64,000 nt of DNA from Runella aurantiaca (lineage in GTDB: Bacteria > Bacteroidota > Bacteroidia > Cytophagales > Spirosomataceae). The notes under the pieces are model-generated. The model worked only from the letters and a program-made list of their open reading frames with translations. It had not been told where the DNA came from and searched no databases. The stretch covers positions 62,001-126,000 of the forward strand of contig NZ_QPIW01000010.1 of NCBI RefSeq assembly GCF_003339505.1, in the 5' to 3' direction. Positions within the stretch are counted from its first letter, which is position 1, and each line of letters starts with the position of its first letter. The translations under genes and the position numbers were made by a program. This document shows, piece after piece, positions 18,486 to 26,778 of the stretch.

Positions 18486-19013
18486 ATGGCAAAGCACACC
18501 CTTTTGTTTTTGTTTCTGACGATTTGTTTTGGAAGTTGTAAAAAAGAAACCGACCCCGAATACCGCGTACCTACCGAAGTTGAACCTTACGTGCAAGCGT
18601 TTGTCAAAGAAGCTAAACTACGCGGATTGGAGTTGAAAATAAATAACCTTATTGTTGAGTTTGCCCAACCCGACGCCAACTATATCTGCGGAATGTGTAA
18701 AGGTCTCCAAACGCGACAAAAGCACATTGTCCTTGGTATTCAGGAGTTTTGCTGGAAAGATACCACCCCCCAAACCCGCGAAGGGTTGGTTTTTCATGAA
18801 CTCGCCCACTGCTATTTGGCGCGCTTCCATACCTCCAAAAAATTCGCCGACGGCACCTACGCCAGCTTGATGAATCCTGACAATACCGAAGTTTATTCTA
18901 TCTGTTTGTACCCCATCGACAACAGTAATGACTGCGACAAACGCGCCCGCCGGCAGTACTATATTGATGAGCTGTTTGACGAAACCACGCCTACACCCGC
19001 TTGGGCCCGATAG
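18486..19013 (+). CDS. Lipoprotein with HExxH motif, putative zinc metallopeptidase
   Basis: 175 residues from the ATG at 18486; the nine upstream codons do not fit a signal peptide. A lipoprotein signal ends at Cys18 ('ICFGSCKKE'). Residues 104-108 are His-Glu-Leu-Ala-His, a gluzincin-type HExxH, with a downstream 'MNPDNTEVYSICLYPI'. Two Cys in 'YICGMCKGL' may form a disulfide. No close named family was recognised; small Bacteroidota proteins with this motif are usually called putative metallopeptidases. Probably anchored in the inner or outer membrane facing the periplasm. Confidence 0.65.
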   Translation: MAKHTLLFLFLTICFGSCKKETDPEYRVPTEVEPYVQAFVKEAKLRGLELKINNLIVEFAQPDANYICGMCKGLQTRQKHIVLGIQEFCWKDTTPQTREGLVFHELAHCYLARFHTSKKFADGTYASLMNPDNTEVYSICLYPIDNSNDCDKRARRQYYIDELFDETTPTPAWAR

Positions 19014-19110
19014 AAACCGTTTGTCAATGTGAAAGAATCTGCGGAACTTTGATAGCTGTTTGAAGCTTATTAGCCAAGAACGATTTCACTAATTAACCCA
19101 CGCGTAAGCG

Positions 19111-20184
19111 ATGATTTCTAACGAACTTCTATTTTTTGGAGCATTTACGGTATTTGTCATTTTCGTCATGCTCATCGACCTCGGTGTATTTACTAAGCAA
19201 AAAAGTCACATTGTCAGTTTCAAAGAAGCGGGTATCTGGAGTGCCGTTTGGGTGGCACTGTCCGTTGGGTTTTATTTCTTCATTAAAAATTTCGGCTATC
19301 TCGTGCATGATGTCTCAGATATGGCTCATTTACAGGAGATTGCAAGCACATATGCCGACCATCTAGTACTTGTTCCAGGCAATTTTGAGGCCAGTTTACA
19401 GATTTTTCAGAACAACATGGCCCTTGAGTACATCACAGGTTATCTGGTTGAATACTCCCTTTCTGCCGACAATATTTTTGTATTTATCCTGATTTTCAGT
19501 TCTTTCGGTGTTCACGAAAAGTTTTACAAAAAGGTATTGATCTGGGGAATTTCGGGGGCGGTAGTGCTTCGCTTCGTTTTTATATTTGTCGGCGCGGCGC
19601 TCCTACAAAAGTTTGAGTGGATTATCTATATTTTCGGGGCATTTTTGGTCTACACTGGTGCTAAAATTCTCTTTCAGAAAGAAGAAGATGAAGAAATCAA
19701 TCCAAGTGAGCACATCGCAGTAAAATTTGCCTCAAAGTATTTTAACGTATATAACCGCAACGTTGTTGACCATTTTTTCATCTTCCACCGACGTTACAAT
19801 AAATGGTACATCACGCCCATTTTTGTGGTCGTTATTGTGATTGCTTTTACGGATTTGATTTTTGCGGTTGATTCCATCCCCGCCATTTTCTCCATCACCA
19901 AAGACCCTTACATTGTCTTCTTCTCCAATGTGTTTGCCATCATGGGGTTGCGTTCGATGTTCTTCTTTTTATCGAGCATCATGGACAAATTCCATTACCT
20001 CAAACCCGGTTTGGGAATTTTGCTTTCTTTCATTGGACTCAAAATGTTGGGGCATCATCAACTGGAAGACTGGGGCTTTAAGACCGTTTATTCGCTTTAT
20101 ATCATTGTGGGAATTTTGGCCGTTGCCGTTATCGCGTCCCTGTTATTCCCCAAAAAAGAAGAACCTGTTACTTCTCCAAGCTGA
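19111..20184 (+). CDS. TerC/Alx-family integral membrane protein
   Basis: 357 residues with about nine hydrophobic helices. Signature blocks with membrane acidic residues are 'SADNIFVFILIFSSFGV' and 'FTDLIFAVDSIPAIF', followed by 'NVFAIMGLRSMFFFLSSIMDKFHYLKPGLGILLSFIGLKM'. Family members such as Alx and MeeF/MeeY export manganese, some helping metallate secreted proteins. An insertion (about residues 66-105) separates helix 2 from helix 3, as in longer Bacteroidota TerC proteins. I looked for but did not recognise a yybP-ykoY manganese riboswitch in the 97 nt upstream. It overlaps the next gene by one base. Confidence 0.88.
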   Translation: MISNELLFFGAFTVFVIFVMLIDLGVFTKQKSHIVSFKEAGIWSAVWVALSVGFYFFIKNFGYLVHDVSDMAHLQEIASTYADHLVLVPGNFEASLQIFQNNMALEYITGYLVEYSLSADNIFVFILIFSSFGVHEKFYKKVLIWGISGAVVLRFVFIFVGAALLQKFEWIIYIFGAFLVYTGAKILFQKEEDEEINPSEHIAVKFASKYFNVYNRNVVDHFFIFHRRYNKWYITPIFVVVIVIAFTDLIFAVDSIPAIFSITKDPYIVFFSNVFAIMGLRSMFFFLSSIMDKFHYLKPGLGILLSFIGLKMLGHHQLEDWGFKTVYSLYIIVGILAVAVIASLLFPKKEEPVTSPS

Positions 20185-20498
20185 TGATTTATCACATTGT
20201 TACGCCAGAATATTGGACACAATTTGAGTATGCGCCCGCCTACAAAAGCGAGACGCTGGATGCCGAAACATTCATTCATTGCAGCACGCAAACCCAAATA
20301 GCGGGGGTCTTGGAAAGATATTACAGCGGAGTAGACAACCTATTTTTGATGCACATTGACGAGAACAAGCTTACTTCGCCGCTGTTGTACGAACCCGCGC
20401 CCAACGGCACCGAACTCTTTCCGCACGTGTATGGCCCCATTAATTCTGAGGCCATTGTAGAGATAGGTTGGCTCAAAAAAGACGGAAATATTTTGTAG
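20184..20498 (+). CDS. DUF952 domain protein
   Basis: 104 residues. The DUF952 pattern is visible: 'YHIVTPEYW', then 'FIHCSTQTQIAGVLERYY', 'LFLMHIDENKL' and 'LFPHVYGPINSEAIVEI'. Members are small cytosolic proteins with an ADP-ribosyltransferase-like fold and no established function. The start shares one base with the TerC stop (TGATG), suggesting translational coupling. Its TAG stop lies inside a palindromic repeat. Confidence 0.85.
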   Translation: MIYHIVTPEYWTQFEYAPAYKSETLDAETFIHCSTQTQIAGVLERYYSGVDNLFLMHIDENKLTSPLLYEPAPNGTELFPHVYGPINSEAIVEIGWLKKDGNIL

Positions 20499-20521
20499 AG
20501 ACGCCGTATGCGTCTCTACAA
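20493..20521. repeat. REP-like palindrome overlapping two convergent stop codons
   Basis: TTGTAGAGACGC (20493-20504) and GCGTCTCTACAA (20510-20521) form a perfect 12-bp stem with a 5-nt loop. The TAG at 20496-20498 is the stop of the DUF952 gene; the mirror TAG (20518-20516, minus) is the stop of the histidine kinase gene. It can also act as a bidirectional terminator. Confidence 0.85.
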
Positions 20522-21844
20522 TACAATCACAAACGTAGTGCCTCTGCCTACTTCTGAGGTCACACTGAGCTGACCGCCGTGCTGTTGCATAATTTGGCGT
20601 GAAAGGCTCAATCCGATACCTGAACCCGTTTTTTTGGTGGTATAAAAAGGAATAAAAATCCGCTCCAAGGCTTCTGGCTCAATGCCAAGACCATTGTCGG
20701 CCACCTCAATGTACACGCGCTGATTCATGTCGGAATAGGCACGTATCGTCAACAACGCATTGGCATGTCCCTGCAAAGCTTCGATGGCGTTTTTGATGAG
20801 GTTAATCAATACCTGTTCAATTTGGTCCGCGTCGGCCGTAATGACAAGGCTCTCAGGCACAATCGTTAAGGTCGTTTTGATAAATGCTTCCTGCAAACTT
20901 TTTTGAAACAATTGCAGCACCCCGCTGAGTAGCTCACGGGCGGGTATTTCTACAAAGGTAGGTTTTGGTAAGGTAGTAAAATCACGGTAGGCATTCACAA
21001 ACTGGATGATTCCCGCGCTGCGTTTTTCCAGCGTTTGCAGCGCCTCTGTCAAGTCCTGCACCCCTTCATTCTCGGGCGCGACGGGCGCGATGTCGAGTTG
21101 CACAATTTCCTTCATCGTTCCTACCAACGACAATATGGGCGTGAGCGAATTCATGATTTCGTGACGCAACACCCGCGTCAGATTTTGCCAAGCTTCAATC
21201 TCCTTTTGTTGCAATTCTGACTGAATATTTTGCAAAACCAAAATTCGTAACACCTTGCCTCTCAACTGAATCTGCGTAGCCTGCACCGACAACGACTCGT
21301 CGTCGGAGGTTTGGTAAAGTTGGCGTACGCCCGTGCGAAGCGTGGCTATCAACGTAAAAAGCTGCGGGTGTGGCTCCTGTAAATCTTCCAACTGACGCAG
21401 CCGATAAATCCCCAACATCTTGAGTGCCGCGCTGTTGACTAGCTCCACCCGGCCATCGCTGCCAAAGCTAATCAGGCCCGTACTGATGTGCTGAACGATG
21501 GTATTGAGGTACTGAAGATTGGCTTCTTTTTCGGCCCGGGCAACACGAAATGCCTCCAAAACCTCATTGAACTGCTGATTGATTTCTCGAAAACTTTCAC
21601 CCATTTTATCATCTGAGCGAAACTTTACGGCAAAATCTGAATAGCGAACGGACTCAAAAAAGCGCGCCAGTTTTCGGTTTGTACTTGTGGCATAATAATA
21701 CAACTGAAATACCGCAATGGCACTCATAAACGCCATCAATGCCGACAATATCCACTGCTCATCAGGAACAAAGTAAAACAGTGCGCATAAACTCAGCGTC
21801 AGCCAAAACACCCGCCACAAAATACCGATTGAGAAGTGTTTCAT
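20516..21844 (-). CDS. Sensor histidine kinase (NtrB/NtrY-like) of the permease regulon
   Basis: 442 residues. Two transmembrane helices (about 10-26 and 30-50) with almost no external loop, so it probably senses within the membrane or cytosol. Then a linker, a PAS-like domain (about 113-205), the H box 'RVLRHEIMNSLTP' with His228, an N box 'INLIKNAIEAL', and G boxes 'VADNGLGIEPEAL' and 'TGSGIGLSLSRQI'. It would phosphorylate the response regulator whose gene overlaps its start by 4 nt. Divergence from the adaptor gene, plus repeated DNA sites before each permease unit, suggests that this pair controls the permeases (inference). Confidence 0.9.
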   Translation of the reverse strand: MKHFSIGILWRVFWLTLSLCALFYFVPDEQWILSALMAFMSAIAVFQLYYYATSTNRKLARFFESVRYSDFAVKFRSDDKMGESFREINQQFNEVLEAFRVARAEKEANLQYLNTIVQHISTGLISFGSDGRVELVNSAALKMLGIYRLRQLEDLQEPHPQLFTLIATLRTGVRQLYQTSDDESLSVQATQIQLRGKVLRILVLQNIQSELQQKEIEAWQNLTRVLRHEIMNSLTPILSLVGTMKEIVQLDIAPVAPENEGVQDLTEALQTLEKRSAGIIQFVNAYRDFTTLPKPTFVEIPARELLSGVLQLFQKSLQEAFIKTTLTIVPESLVITADADQIEQVLINLIKNAIEALQGHANALLTIRAYSDMNQRVYIEVADNGLGIEPEALERIFIPFYTTKKTGSGIGLSLSRQIMQQHGGQLSVTSEVGRGTTFVIVL

Positions 21845-23211
21845 AGCCCGTATTTTTCCATTCTACGGTACAATGCCTGCCGCGAAAGCCCCAATTCCTT
21901 GGCCACTTCGGTGATGTTGCCGTTGTATTTTTTCATTGCTTTTACAATCAACTGTTTTTCCATTTCTTCCAGCTGGTAGGTTTCGGTAAACTGTGAGGTT
22001 TCGGTAAACGCATTCTGGAAAAAATCTTCGGGTTGCAACGTGTTTTGTTGGGTCAAAATAACGGCTCGCTCCACCGCACTGCGGAGTTCGCGCACGTTGC
22101 CCGGCCAATGATAACGTTGCAATTGTTTAATCAAAGCCGCACTCAGAGCCGTTACCACGCGTTTGTATTGATGACGGTACTGTTTGAGGAAAAGCTCGGT
22201 CAGCGGCACAATGTCTTCGGGACGCTCCCGCAAAGGCGGAATACGCAACTCAATGGTATTGATGCGGTAAAGCAAATCCTGACGAAAAGTCCGGTCAGCC
22301 ACCATTTGGCCAATAGGTTGATTGGTGGCGCAAATGATTCGGACGTCTATTTGTTTGGTTTTGTTAGAACCCACCCGCGTCACCGTTCGGTTTTGCAACA
22401 CGGTCAGGAGTTTAGCCTGCATGGGCAGAGATAAATTGCCGATTTCATCTAAAAACAGCGTTCCTCCGTGGGCCTCTTCAAACCGCCCCGCGCGGTCTTC
22501 TTTGGCATCGGTAAAAGCACCTTTGACGTGGCCAAAAAGCTCACTTTCAAACAGGCTTTCGGGAATTGCCCCTAAATCTACAATGACGAAAGGTTTGTCG
22601 GCGCGATTGGATTTTTGGTGGATAAGTTGGGCCAAGTCGCTTTTCCCTGTTCCGTTTTCTCCCAACACCAAAACTGTAGCATCCGTCACCGCGACGCGCT
22701 CGGCGGTGGCGTACAGCTGCTGCATAATGGCGCTGGAAGCCACAAAATTGGGTTGGGGCAACGGCTTCCCGGGCGTCGGTTTGTTGGCTGGAGCCACTGA
22801 ACTACCGCCTACTTTGGCTTTATTTTCCTCCCTTTTGCGCACCGCCGCTTGCATAGTAGCCAGTAACTTATCGTTTTCCCAAGGTTTCAAAACAAAGTCC
22901 ATGGCTCCCGCTTTCATGGCCCGAACGGCCATTTCTACGTCACCAAACGCAGTAAAAAGAACCACAACCGCCAGCGGGTCAATGTCTAAAATACGGTCCA
23001 ACCAATCGAAACCTTCTTTGCCGCTGATAACATCACGCGTGAAGTTCATATCCAACAAAATAGCGTCGTAATTGCCGTTGGTAACTAAGAAGGGAATACG
23101 CTGGGGATTTTTTTCAATATCCACTTGACTGAAATGCCGTTTGAGGAGCAATTTGGCAGCACTCAAAACGTCGACATCATCGTCAACAATCAATACTTTG
23201 GCGGTGAGCAT
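21841..23211 (-). CDS. Sigma-54-dependent response regulator (NtrC family)
   Basis: 456 residues in three domains. The receiver (1-125) has the phosphoacceptor Asp54 ('ILLDMNF') and 'LKPW'. The AAA+ domain (about 165-395) has Walker A 'GENGTGKSDLAQ', the sigma-54 contact loop 'GAFTDA' within 'ESELFGHVKGAFTDAKEDRAGRFEEA', and Walker B 'GGTLFLDEIG'. The C-terminus is a Fis-type helix-turn-helix ('NITEVAKELGLSRQALYRRMEKYGL'). Such proteins bind paired dyads about 80-150 bp upstream and drive sigma-54 polymerase. Tandem dyads of that kind lie 143 bp upstream of its own start and before five more units in this window, making it their likely reader. Confidence 0.93.
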   Translation of the reverse strand: MLTAKVLIVDDDVDVLSAAKLLLKRHFSQVDIEKNPQRIPFLVTNGNYDAILLDMNFTRDVISGKEGFDWLDRILDIDPLAVVVLFTAFGDVEMAVRAMKAGAMDFVLKPWENDKLLATMQAAVRKREENKAKVGGSSVAPANKPTPGKPLPQPNFVASSAIMQQLYATAERVAVTDATVLVLGENGTGKSDLAQLIHQKSNRADKPFVIVDLGAIPESLFESELFGHVKGAFTDAKEDRAGRFEEAHGGTLFLDEIGNLSLPMQAKLLTVLQNRTVTRVGSNKTKQIDVRIICATNQPIGQMVADRTFRQDLLYRINTIELRIPPLRERPEDIVPLTELFLKQYRHQYKRVVTALSAALIKQLQRYHWPGNVRELRSAVERAVILTQQNTLQPEDFFQNAFTETSQFTETYQLEEMEKQLIVKAMKKYNGNITEVAKELGLSRQALYRRMEKYGL

Positions 23212-23353
23212 TTGAAATATTTGTAAATGAGCTAATTAGTAATTTTGGTAAAATACAACTCTTTTGACGGTATGTATAAATTTACCCAATAAGAGTGCCA
23301 AAATACAAAATACCTCATTATCAACCATTAAGATAAAGTGCACTTTTTATTCT

Positions 23354-23390
23354 TGTCCAATGGCGTACAACCCATGTCCGTTTTCGGACA
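23354..23390. promoter_or_regulatory. Tandem activator dyads, unit 1
   Basis: TGTCCAATGGCGTACA (23354-23369) and TGTCCGTTTTCGGACA (23375-23390), 21 bp start to start. The second is a perfect TGTCCG-N4-CGGACA dyad; the first has one mismatch in its right arm. They lie between the divergent response-regulator and adaptor genes and could serve both. The 365-nt gap holds only these sites and the -24/-12 element. Confidence 0.75.
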
Positions 23391-23444
23391 ATTTTAAAAT
23401 TCACAGACAATACCAATTCATTCATAACCAATAACTTATGTTTC

Positions 23445-23461
23445 TGGCACGGGTATTGGCA
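23445..23461 (+). promoter_or_regulatory. Sigma-54-like -24/-12 element, unit 1
   Basis: TGGCACGGGTATTGGCA: the -24 half is consensus. In the -12 half GG stands where GC is expected, with GC one base later. It begins 55 bp after the second dyad and 116 nt before the adaptor start. Confidence 0.55.
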
Positions 23462-23576
23462 GAATACTAAACAGACACATACAGCCATTAGAAAATGAAG
23501 CAGTAAGGGGTCGAAAAGTAATCAACTCCTTACTGCATTTTAAGAAAGTACTCATTCATCAATCAGCATAGTAACA

Positions 23577-24878
23577 ATGGAAGTTAAGAATCCGATCATC
23601 GGCCAAAGCAACAACCCTCAGGGCACCATGGACCGCGTACGTAAAAAGAAATTTTGGAATACCCAGCGCATTGCCATTTTTGCAGGGAGCAGTGCTTTGA
23701 TTGCCTTTATCGTGTATCAATTATTTTTCTCCGATAAACGCTCCAAACTCAATGTAGAAGCCGAAAAACTCACGGTATCCAGTGTTTCAACTGGCTCTTT
23801 TGATGAGTTTATTGTTGTGACTGGTGTAGTGCAACCCCTTAAAATCATTCGTTTGGACGCCATCGTGGGCGGGTATGTTCGGGAAAAAATCGTGGAAGGA
23901 GGCAGCATGGTGACCCAAGGCCAAGTGCTCTTGAAACTAGAAAACCAAAACCTCAAACTCAACTTCCTACAATCAGAAACAGAGGCCAGCCGATTGGTGA
24001 ATGACCTCCAAAATACCCGTCAACAATTGAAAGTAGCGCGTTTTAATATCCGTCGGACGTTAAACGAACTGGAATTTAAAATTGACCAAGCCAAAGATAT
24101 TTACGAACGTAATCAGAAATTATTCAAAGACAAGGTGATTCCTGAATCTGACTTTCTGCGTTCGAAACGTGATTACGAACTGTTGGTAAAACAAAAAGAA
24201 ATCGAAACTGAATCGCAAATCTATCAGGAAGAAAACGCCAAAATGCAGATTGGCCAATTGGAAGGAACGCTTTTGCGGACCCAACGCAACGTAGACCTGT
24301 GGCGCCAAACCCTCGATAACCTCGTGGTAAAAGCACCTGTTGGTGGATTGCTTTCTTCAATAGATGTAGAAGTAGGTTCAAATATCAGCCAAGGCCAAAA
24401 CATCGGGCAGATTGACGACCTCAACGGTTTCAAAATGCGCGTTGCGATTGATGAGCACTATGTATCGCGGATTTTTGTCGGGTTGGGGGGAAGTTTTGAA
24501 TTTAATGGAAAAGACAATCCGCTGACCATTACGCGCATCTATCCCGAAGTAAAAAACGGACGTTTTGAAGTAGATATGAATTTTCCGAAAGGCACACCCG
24601 AAGGCATTAAACGCGGACAATCCACACCGATTCGTTTAGAATTAGGCAAAGCAGAAAAAGCAGTACTCTTGCCAGTAGGCGGGTTTTTCTCCGATACAGG
24701 CGGCAACTGGGTGTATGTGCTAGACAACAGCGGCAAACGCGCCATCAAGCGTAACATCACACTGGGGCGCAAAAACCCTGAATATTACGAAGTACTGGAA
24801 GGGCTGCAAACGGGCGAAAAAGTAATCACCAGCAGCTACGCAAACTTTGGCGATAAAGAAGTGCTTGAATTGAAATAA
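23577..24878 (+). CDS. Periplasmic adaptor (HlyD/MacA-like) of an ABC export system
   Basis: 433 residues. One transmembrane helix (about 31-49) anchors it, leaving most of the protein in the periplasm. Then come a lipoyl-like half ('VVTGVVQPLKIIRLDAIVGGYVREKIVEGGSMVTQGQVLLKL'), a long alpha-helical hairpin (about 130-245), the second lipoyl half ('VKAPVGGLLSSIDVEVGSNISQGQNIG'), a beta-barrel domain and a membrane-proximal domain ending 'GLQTGEKVITSSYANFGDKEVLELK'. By family it links an inner-membrane MacB-like permease to an outer-membrane channel. It is the only adaptor in a window with eleven permeases. An antisense gene separates it from the ATPase. Confidence 0.88.
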   Translation: MEVKNPIIGQSNNPQGTMDRVRKKKFWNTQRIAIFAGSSALIAFIVYQLFFSDKRSKLNVEAEKLTVSSVSTGSFDEFIVVTGVVQPLKIIRLDAIVGGYVREKIVEGGSMVTQGQVLLKLENQNLKLNFLQSETEASRLVNDLQNTRQQLKVARFNIRRTLNELEFKIDQAKDIYERNQKLFKDKVIPESDFLRSKRDYELLVKQKEIETESQIYQEENAKMQIGQLEGTLLRTQRNVDLWRQTLDNLVVKAPVGGLLSSIDVEVGSNISQGQNIGQIDDLNGFKMRVAIDEHYVSRIFVGLGGSFEFNGKDNPLTITRIYPEVKNGRFEVDMNFPKGTPEGIKRGQSTPIRLELGKAEKAVLLPVGGFFSDTGGNWVYVLDNSGKRAIKRNITLGRKNPEYYEVLEGLQTGEKVITSSYANFGDKEVLELK

Positions 24879-24935
24879 CGGAAAACGGAGTTAAGTAAGA
24901 ACGGAACACGAAAAGCAAGAACACAGAATTATCGG

Positions 24936-25298
24936 TTAAGAAAATTGGGTTTCTCTGACTTTAATCAAGTTCCTAAGCATAGACGATATGTGTCGGCTTT
25001 TGTCCAGCAAAACTTCCCCTAGTTCGTTATCAATGATACCAATGCCTATTGCTATATAGATTTGAGTTCTCAATTCACCGGCAGAACCTTTGGAAACCTT
25101 TAAAAAACGTATGAATTCTTTATTATATTCTCTTTCAAAGCCTTCTGCAATATTGGAGGGAATAGATACAGATGAACGTTGCATTTGGTCACGAAGTCCA
25201 TAATCTTTACAGTCTGCAAGGGTCTTGTAAACATCTATTGCTAAAGCAAGTCCCATTTTCCAAACTGTTAAATCTTCAAATTTTTGAATAGCGGCCAT
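24936..25298 (-). CDS. Four-helix-bundle protein (S23/23S rRNA intervening-sequence type)
   Basis: 120 residues from the Met at 25298; the frame extends to 25376, but the added part does not look like the family. Sequence blocks 'FEDLTVWKMGLALAIDVYKTLADCKDYGLRDQMQRSSVSIPSNIAEGFER' and 'RFLKVSKGSAGELRTQIYIAI' are typical of this family, first found in 23S rRNA insertions but also common as free genes in Bacteroidota. Function unknown. It lies antisense between adaptor and ATPase, which are normally adjacent, so it was probably inserted there. Confidence 0.88.
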   Translation of the reverse strand: MAAIQKFEDLTVWKMGLALAIDVYKTLADCKDYGLRDQMQRSSVSIPSNIAEGFEREYNKEFIRFLKVSKGSAGELRTQIYIAIGIGIIDNELGEVLLDKSRHISSMLRNLIKVRETQFS

Positions 25299-25385
25299 TT
25301 TAATTAATTGATAATGTGAAAAAGTAACGCAAAATAGTGAAATCCGTGTTCCTTTTTCCGATTTTCCATTTTCCAAAATAACACA

Positions 25386-26063
25386 ATGATAAAAACAGCT
25401 AACCTCCAGAAAATCTTCACCACCGAAGAAGTGGAAACAACAGCCTTGAACGGAATTGATTTGGAAGTAAAAGACGGCGAATTTGTCGCCATCATGGGCC
25501 CTTCTGGTTGCGGCAAATCTACATTGCTCAACATCCTGGGCCTCTTAGACAACCCCAGCGAAGGTAGCTATGACTTCCACGGTACCGAGGTAGCAAAACT
25601 GTCGGAGCGTCAACGGGCACAATTACGTAAAGGAAACATCGGATTTGTGTTCCAAAGCTTTAACCTCATCGACGAGCTGACCGTGTATGAAAACGTGGAG
25701 CTTCCCCTGCTTTACCTCAAAGTACCCGCCGACCAACGCAAAGAAATGGTTGAAACGGTATTGACCCGCATGAACATCATGCACCGTCGCAATCACTTTC
25801 CGCAACAACTCTCGGGGGGACAGCAGCAACGTACTGCCATTGCCCGCGCGGTGGTAGCCAAGCCCAAATTAATCCTTGCGGATGAGCCCACGGGAAACTT
25901 AGACTCCGCCAACGGCGAAGAAGTGATGAAGCTGCTCTCCCAACTCAACGACGAAGGCACGAGCATCATCATGGTGACTCACTCGCCGTATGACGCAGGT
26001 TTTGCCCACCGAATCGTCAATCTTTTTGATGGTAAAGTGGTGACCGAGAAAATGCGCGTATAA
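25386..26063 (+). CDS. ABC transporter ATP-binding protein (MacB/LolD type)
   Basis: 225 residues, a complete ABC domain. Walker A 'GPSGCGKST' (38-46), Q-loop in '[23 protein letters not shown]', signature '[14 protein letters not shown]' (142-155), Walker B '[13 protein letters not shown]' and switch His in '[10 protein letters not shown]'. The '[18 protein letters not shown]' block is characteristic of the LolD/MacB/FtsE group that works with FtsX-type permeases. It is cytosolic and powers a partner permease. As the only ATPase in view it may serve several of the permeases downstream, or others may be encoded elsewhere. Confidence 0.93.
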   Translation: MIKTANLQKIFTTEEVETTALNGIDLEVKDGEFVAIMGPSGCGKSTLLNILGLLDNPSEGSYDFHGTEVAKLSERQRAQLRKGNIGFVFQSFNLIDELTVYENVELPLLYLKVPADQRKEMVETVLTRMNIMHRRNHFPQQLSGGQQQRTAIARAVVAKPKLILADEPTGNLDSANGEEVMKLLSQLNDEGTSIIMVTHSPYDAGFAHRIVNLFDGKVVTEKMRV

Positions 26064-26241
26064 ACACATATTCACCCATATAAGTAGTGCGTGAAGGCAT
26101 AGGGCAATGGTCCTCTGCCTTTTCCGCTATGCTCAAAATCTATACAGCCATGGACATTTCGTGTTATTTTTCACAGTTGGCTTCTATGTCATACGGGATT
26201 TGAGAAATCCCGTCACAAGTTTGAGGTCGGAATACAATCTA

Positions 26242-26736
26242 TTATTTAAACACCTCAGCCAGACTGATTTCTATGTTCAAATTAGTGTCTTTGAGCATTT
26301 CTATATTATGGAAAAACGTGTAATGAAAGGGATTGTCATACACTAAAATCGCCTGTAAATCGGGAACGACAATCCAGCATGATTTTACGCCAAAATAAAA
26401 ATAGGGCTCTAATTTACTGACCATGTCTTTGGTGCTTTGTGAAGGCGATTGTATTTCGATGGTTAATAAAGGAGCATCGGTTCGTCGCGAAGGGTCATTT
26501 TTATAATCCAGCTCGCTCATTGGGTATAAAACCAAATCGGGTGTACTACCATCAGGTTTCGTATCTAAGGTAACTTCACTCGCAATACGATATTGGTTTG
26601 GGTATTTAAGTTTCAATTCAAATCCAATATTAAATTGAATAGCTCCATGAATTAAAGTAGGCATAGGTTTCTTACGTTCGATTTCGTATTGCGAAAGTTC
26701 TCTTGGCTGCAATACTGGTTCAGTCGCTAATCCCAT
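26242..26736 (-). CDS. Uma2-family (DUF820) putative PD-(D/E)xK nuclease
   Basis: 164 residues from the Met at 26736; twelve upstream codons (to 26772) run into the promoter side of the next gene. The core shows 'SEVTLDTKPDGSTPDLVLYP' (Asp of the nuclease motif), 'LLTIEIQSPSQSTKDMVSKLEPYFYFGVKSCWIV' (Glu-x-Gln in place of the usual Glu-x-Lys) and a C-terminal 'VYDNPFHYTFFHNIEML'. The Gln in place of Lys could weaken catalysis. Uma2 proteins occur in many copies in Bacteroidota and Cyanobacteria; their role is unclear. It is antisense between the ATPase and permease A. The 178 nt after the ATPase (26064-26241) show no gene. Confidence 0.8.
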   Translation of the reverse strand: MGLATEPVLQPRELSQYEIERKKPMPTLIHGAIQFNIGFELKLKYPNQYRIASEVTLDTKPDGSTPDLVLYPMSELDYKNDPSRRTDAPLLTIEIQSPSQSTKDMVSKLEPYFYFGVKSCWIVVPDLQAILVYDNPFHYTFFHNIEMLKDTNLNIEISLAEVFK

Positions 26737-26778
26737 AATGATTGTTTTTTTACCAAATATACAAAAAACCATACAGCT

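Noticed and set aside
19014-19110. yybP-ykoY manganese riboswitch before the TerC gene
   Set aside because: The spacer is too short and lacks the paired purine-rich loops of that class.
24936-25298. rRNA intervening sequence
   Set aside because: The protein family can sit inside 23S rRNA genes, but no rRNA sequence surrounds it here.
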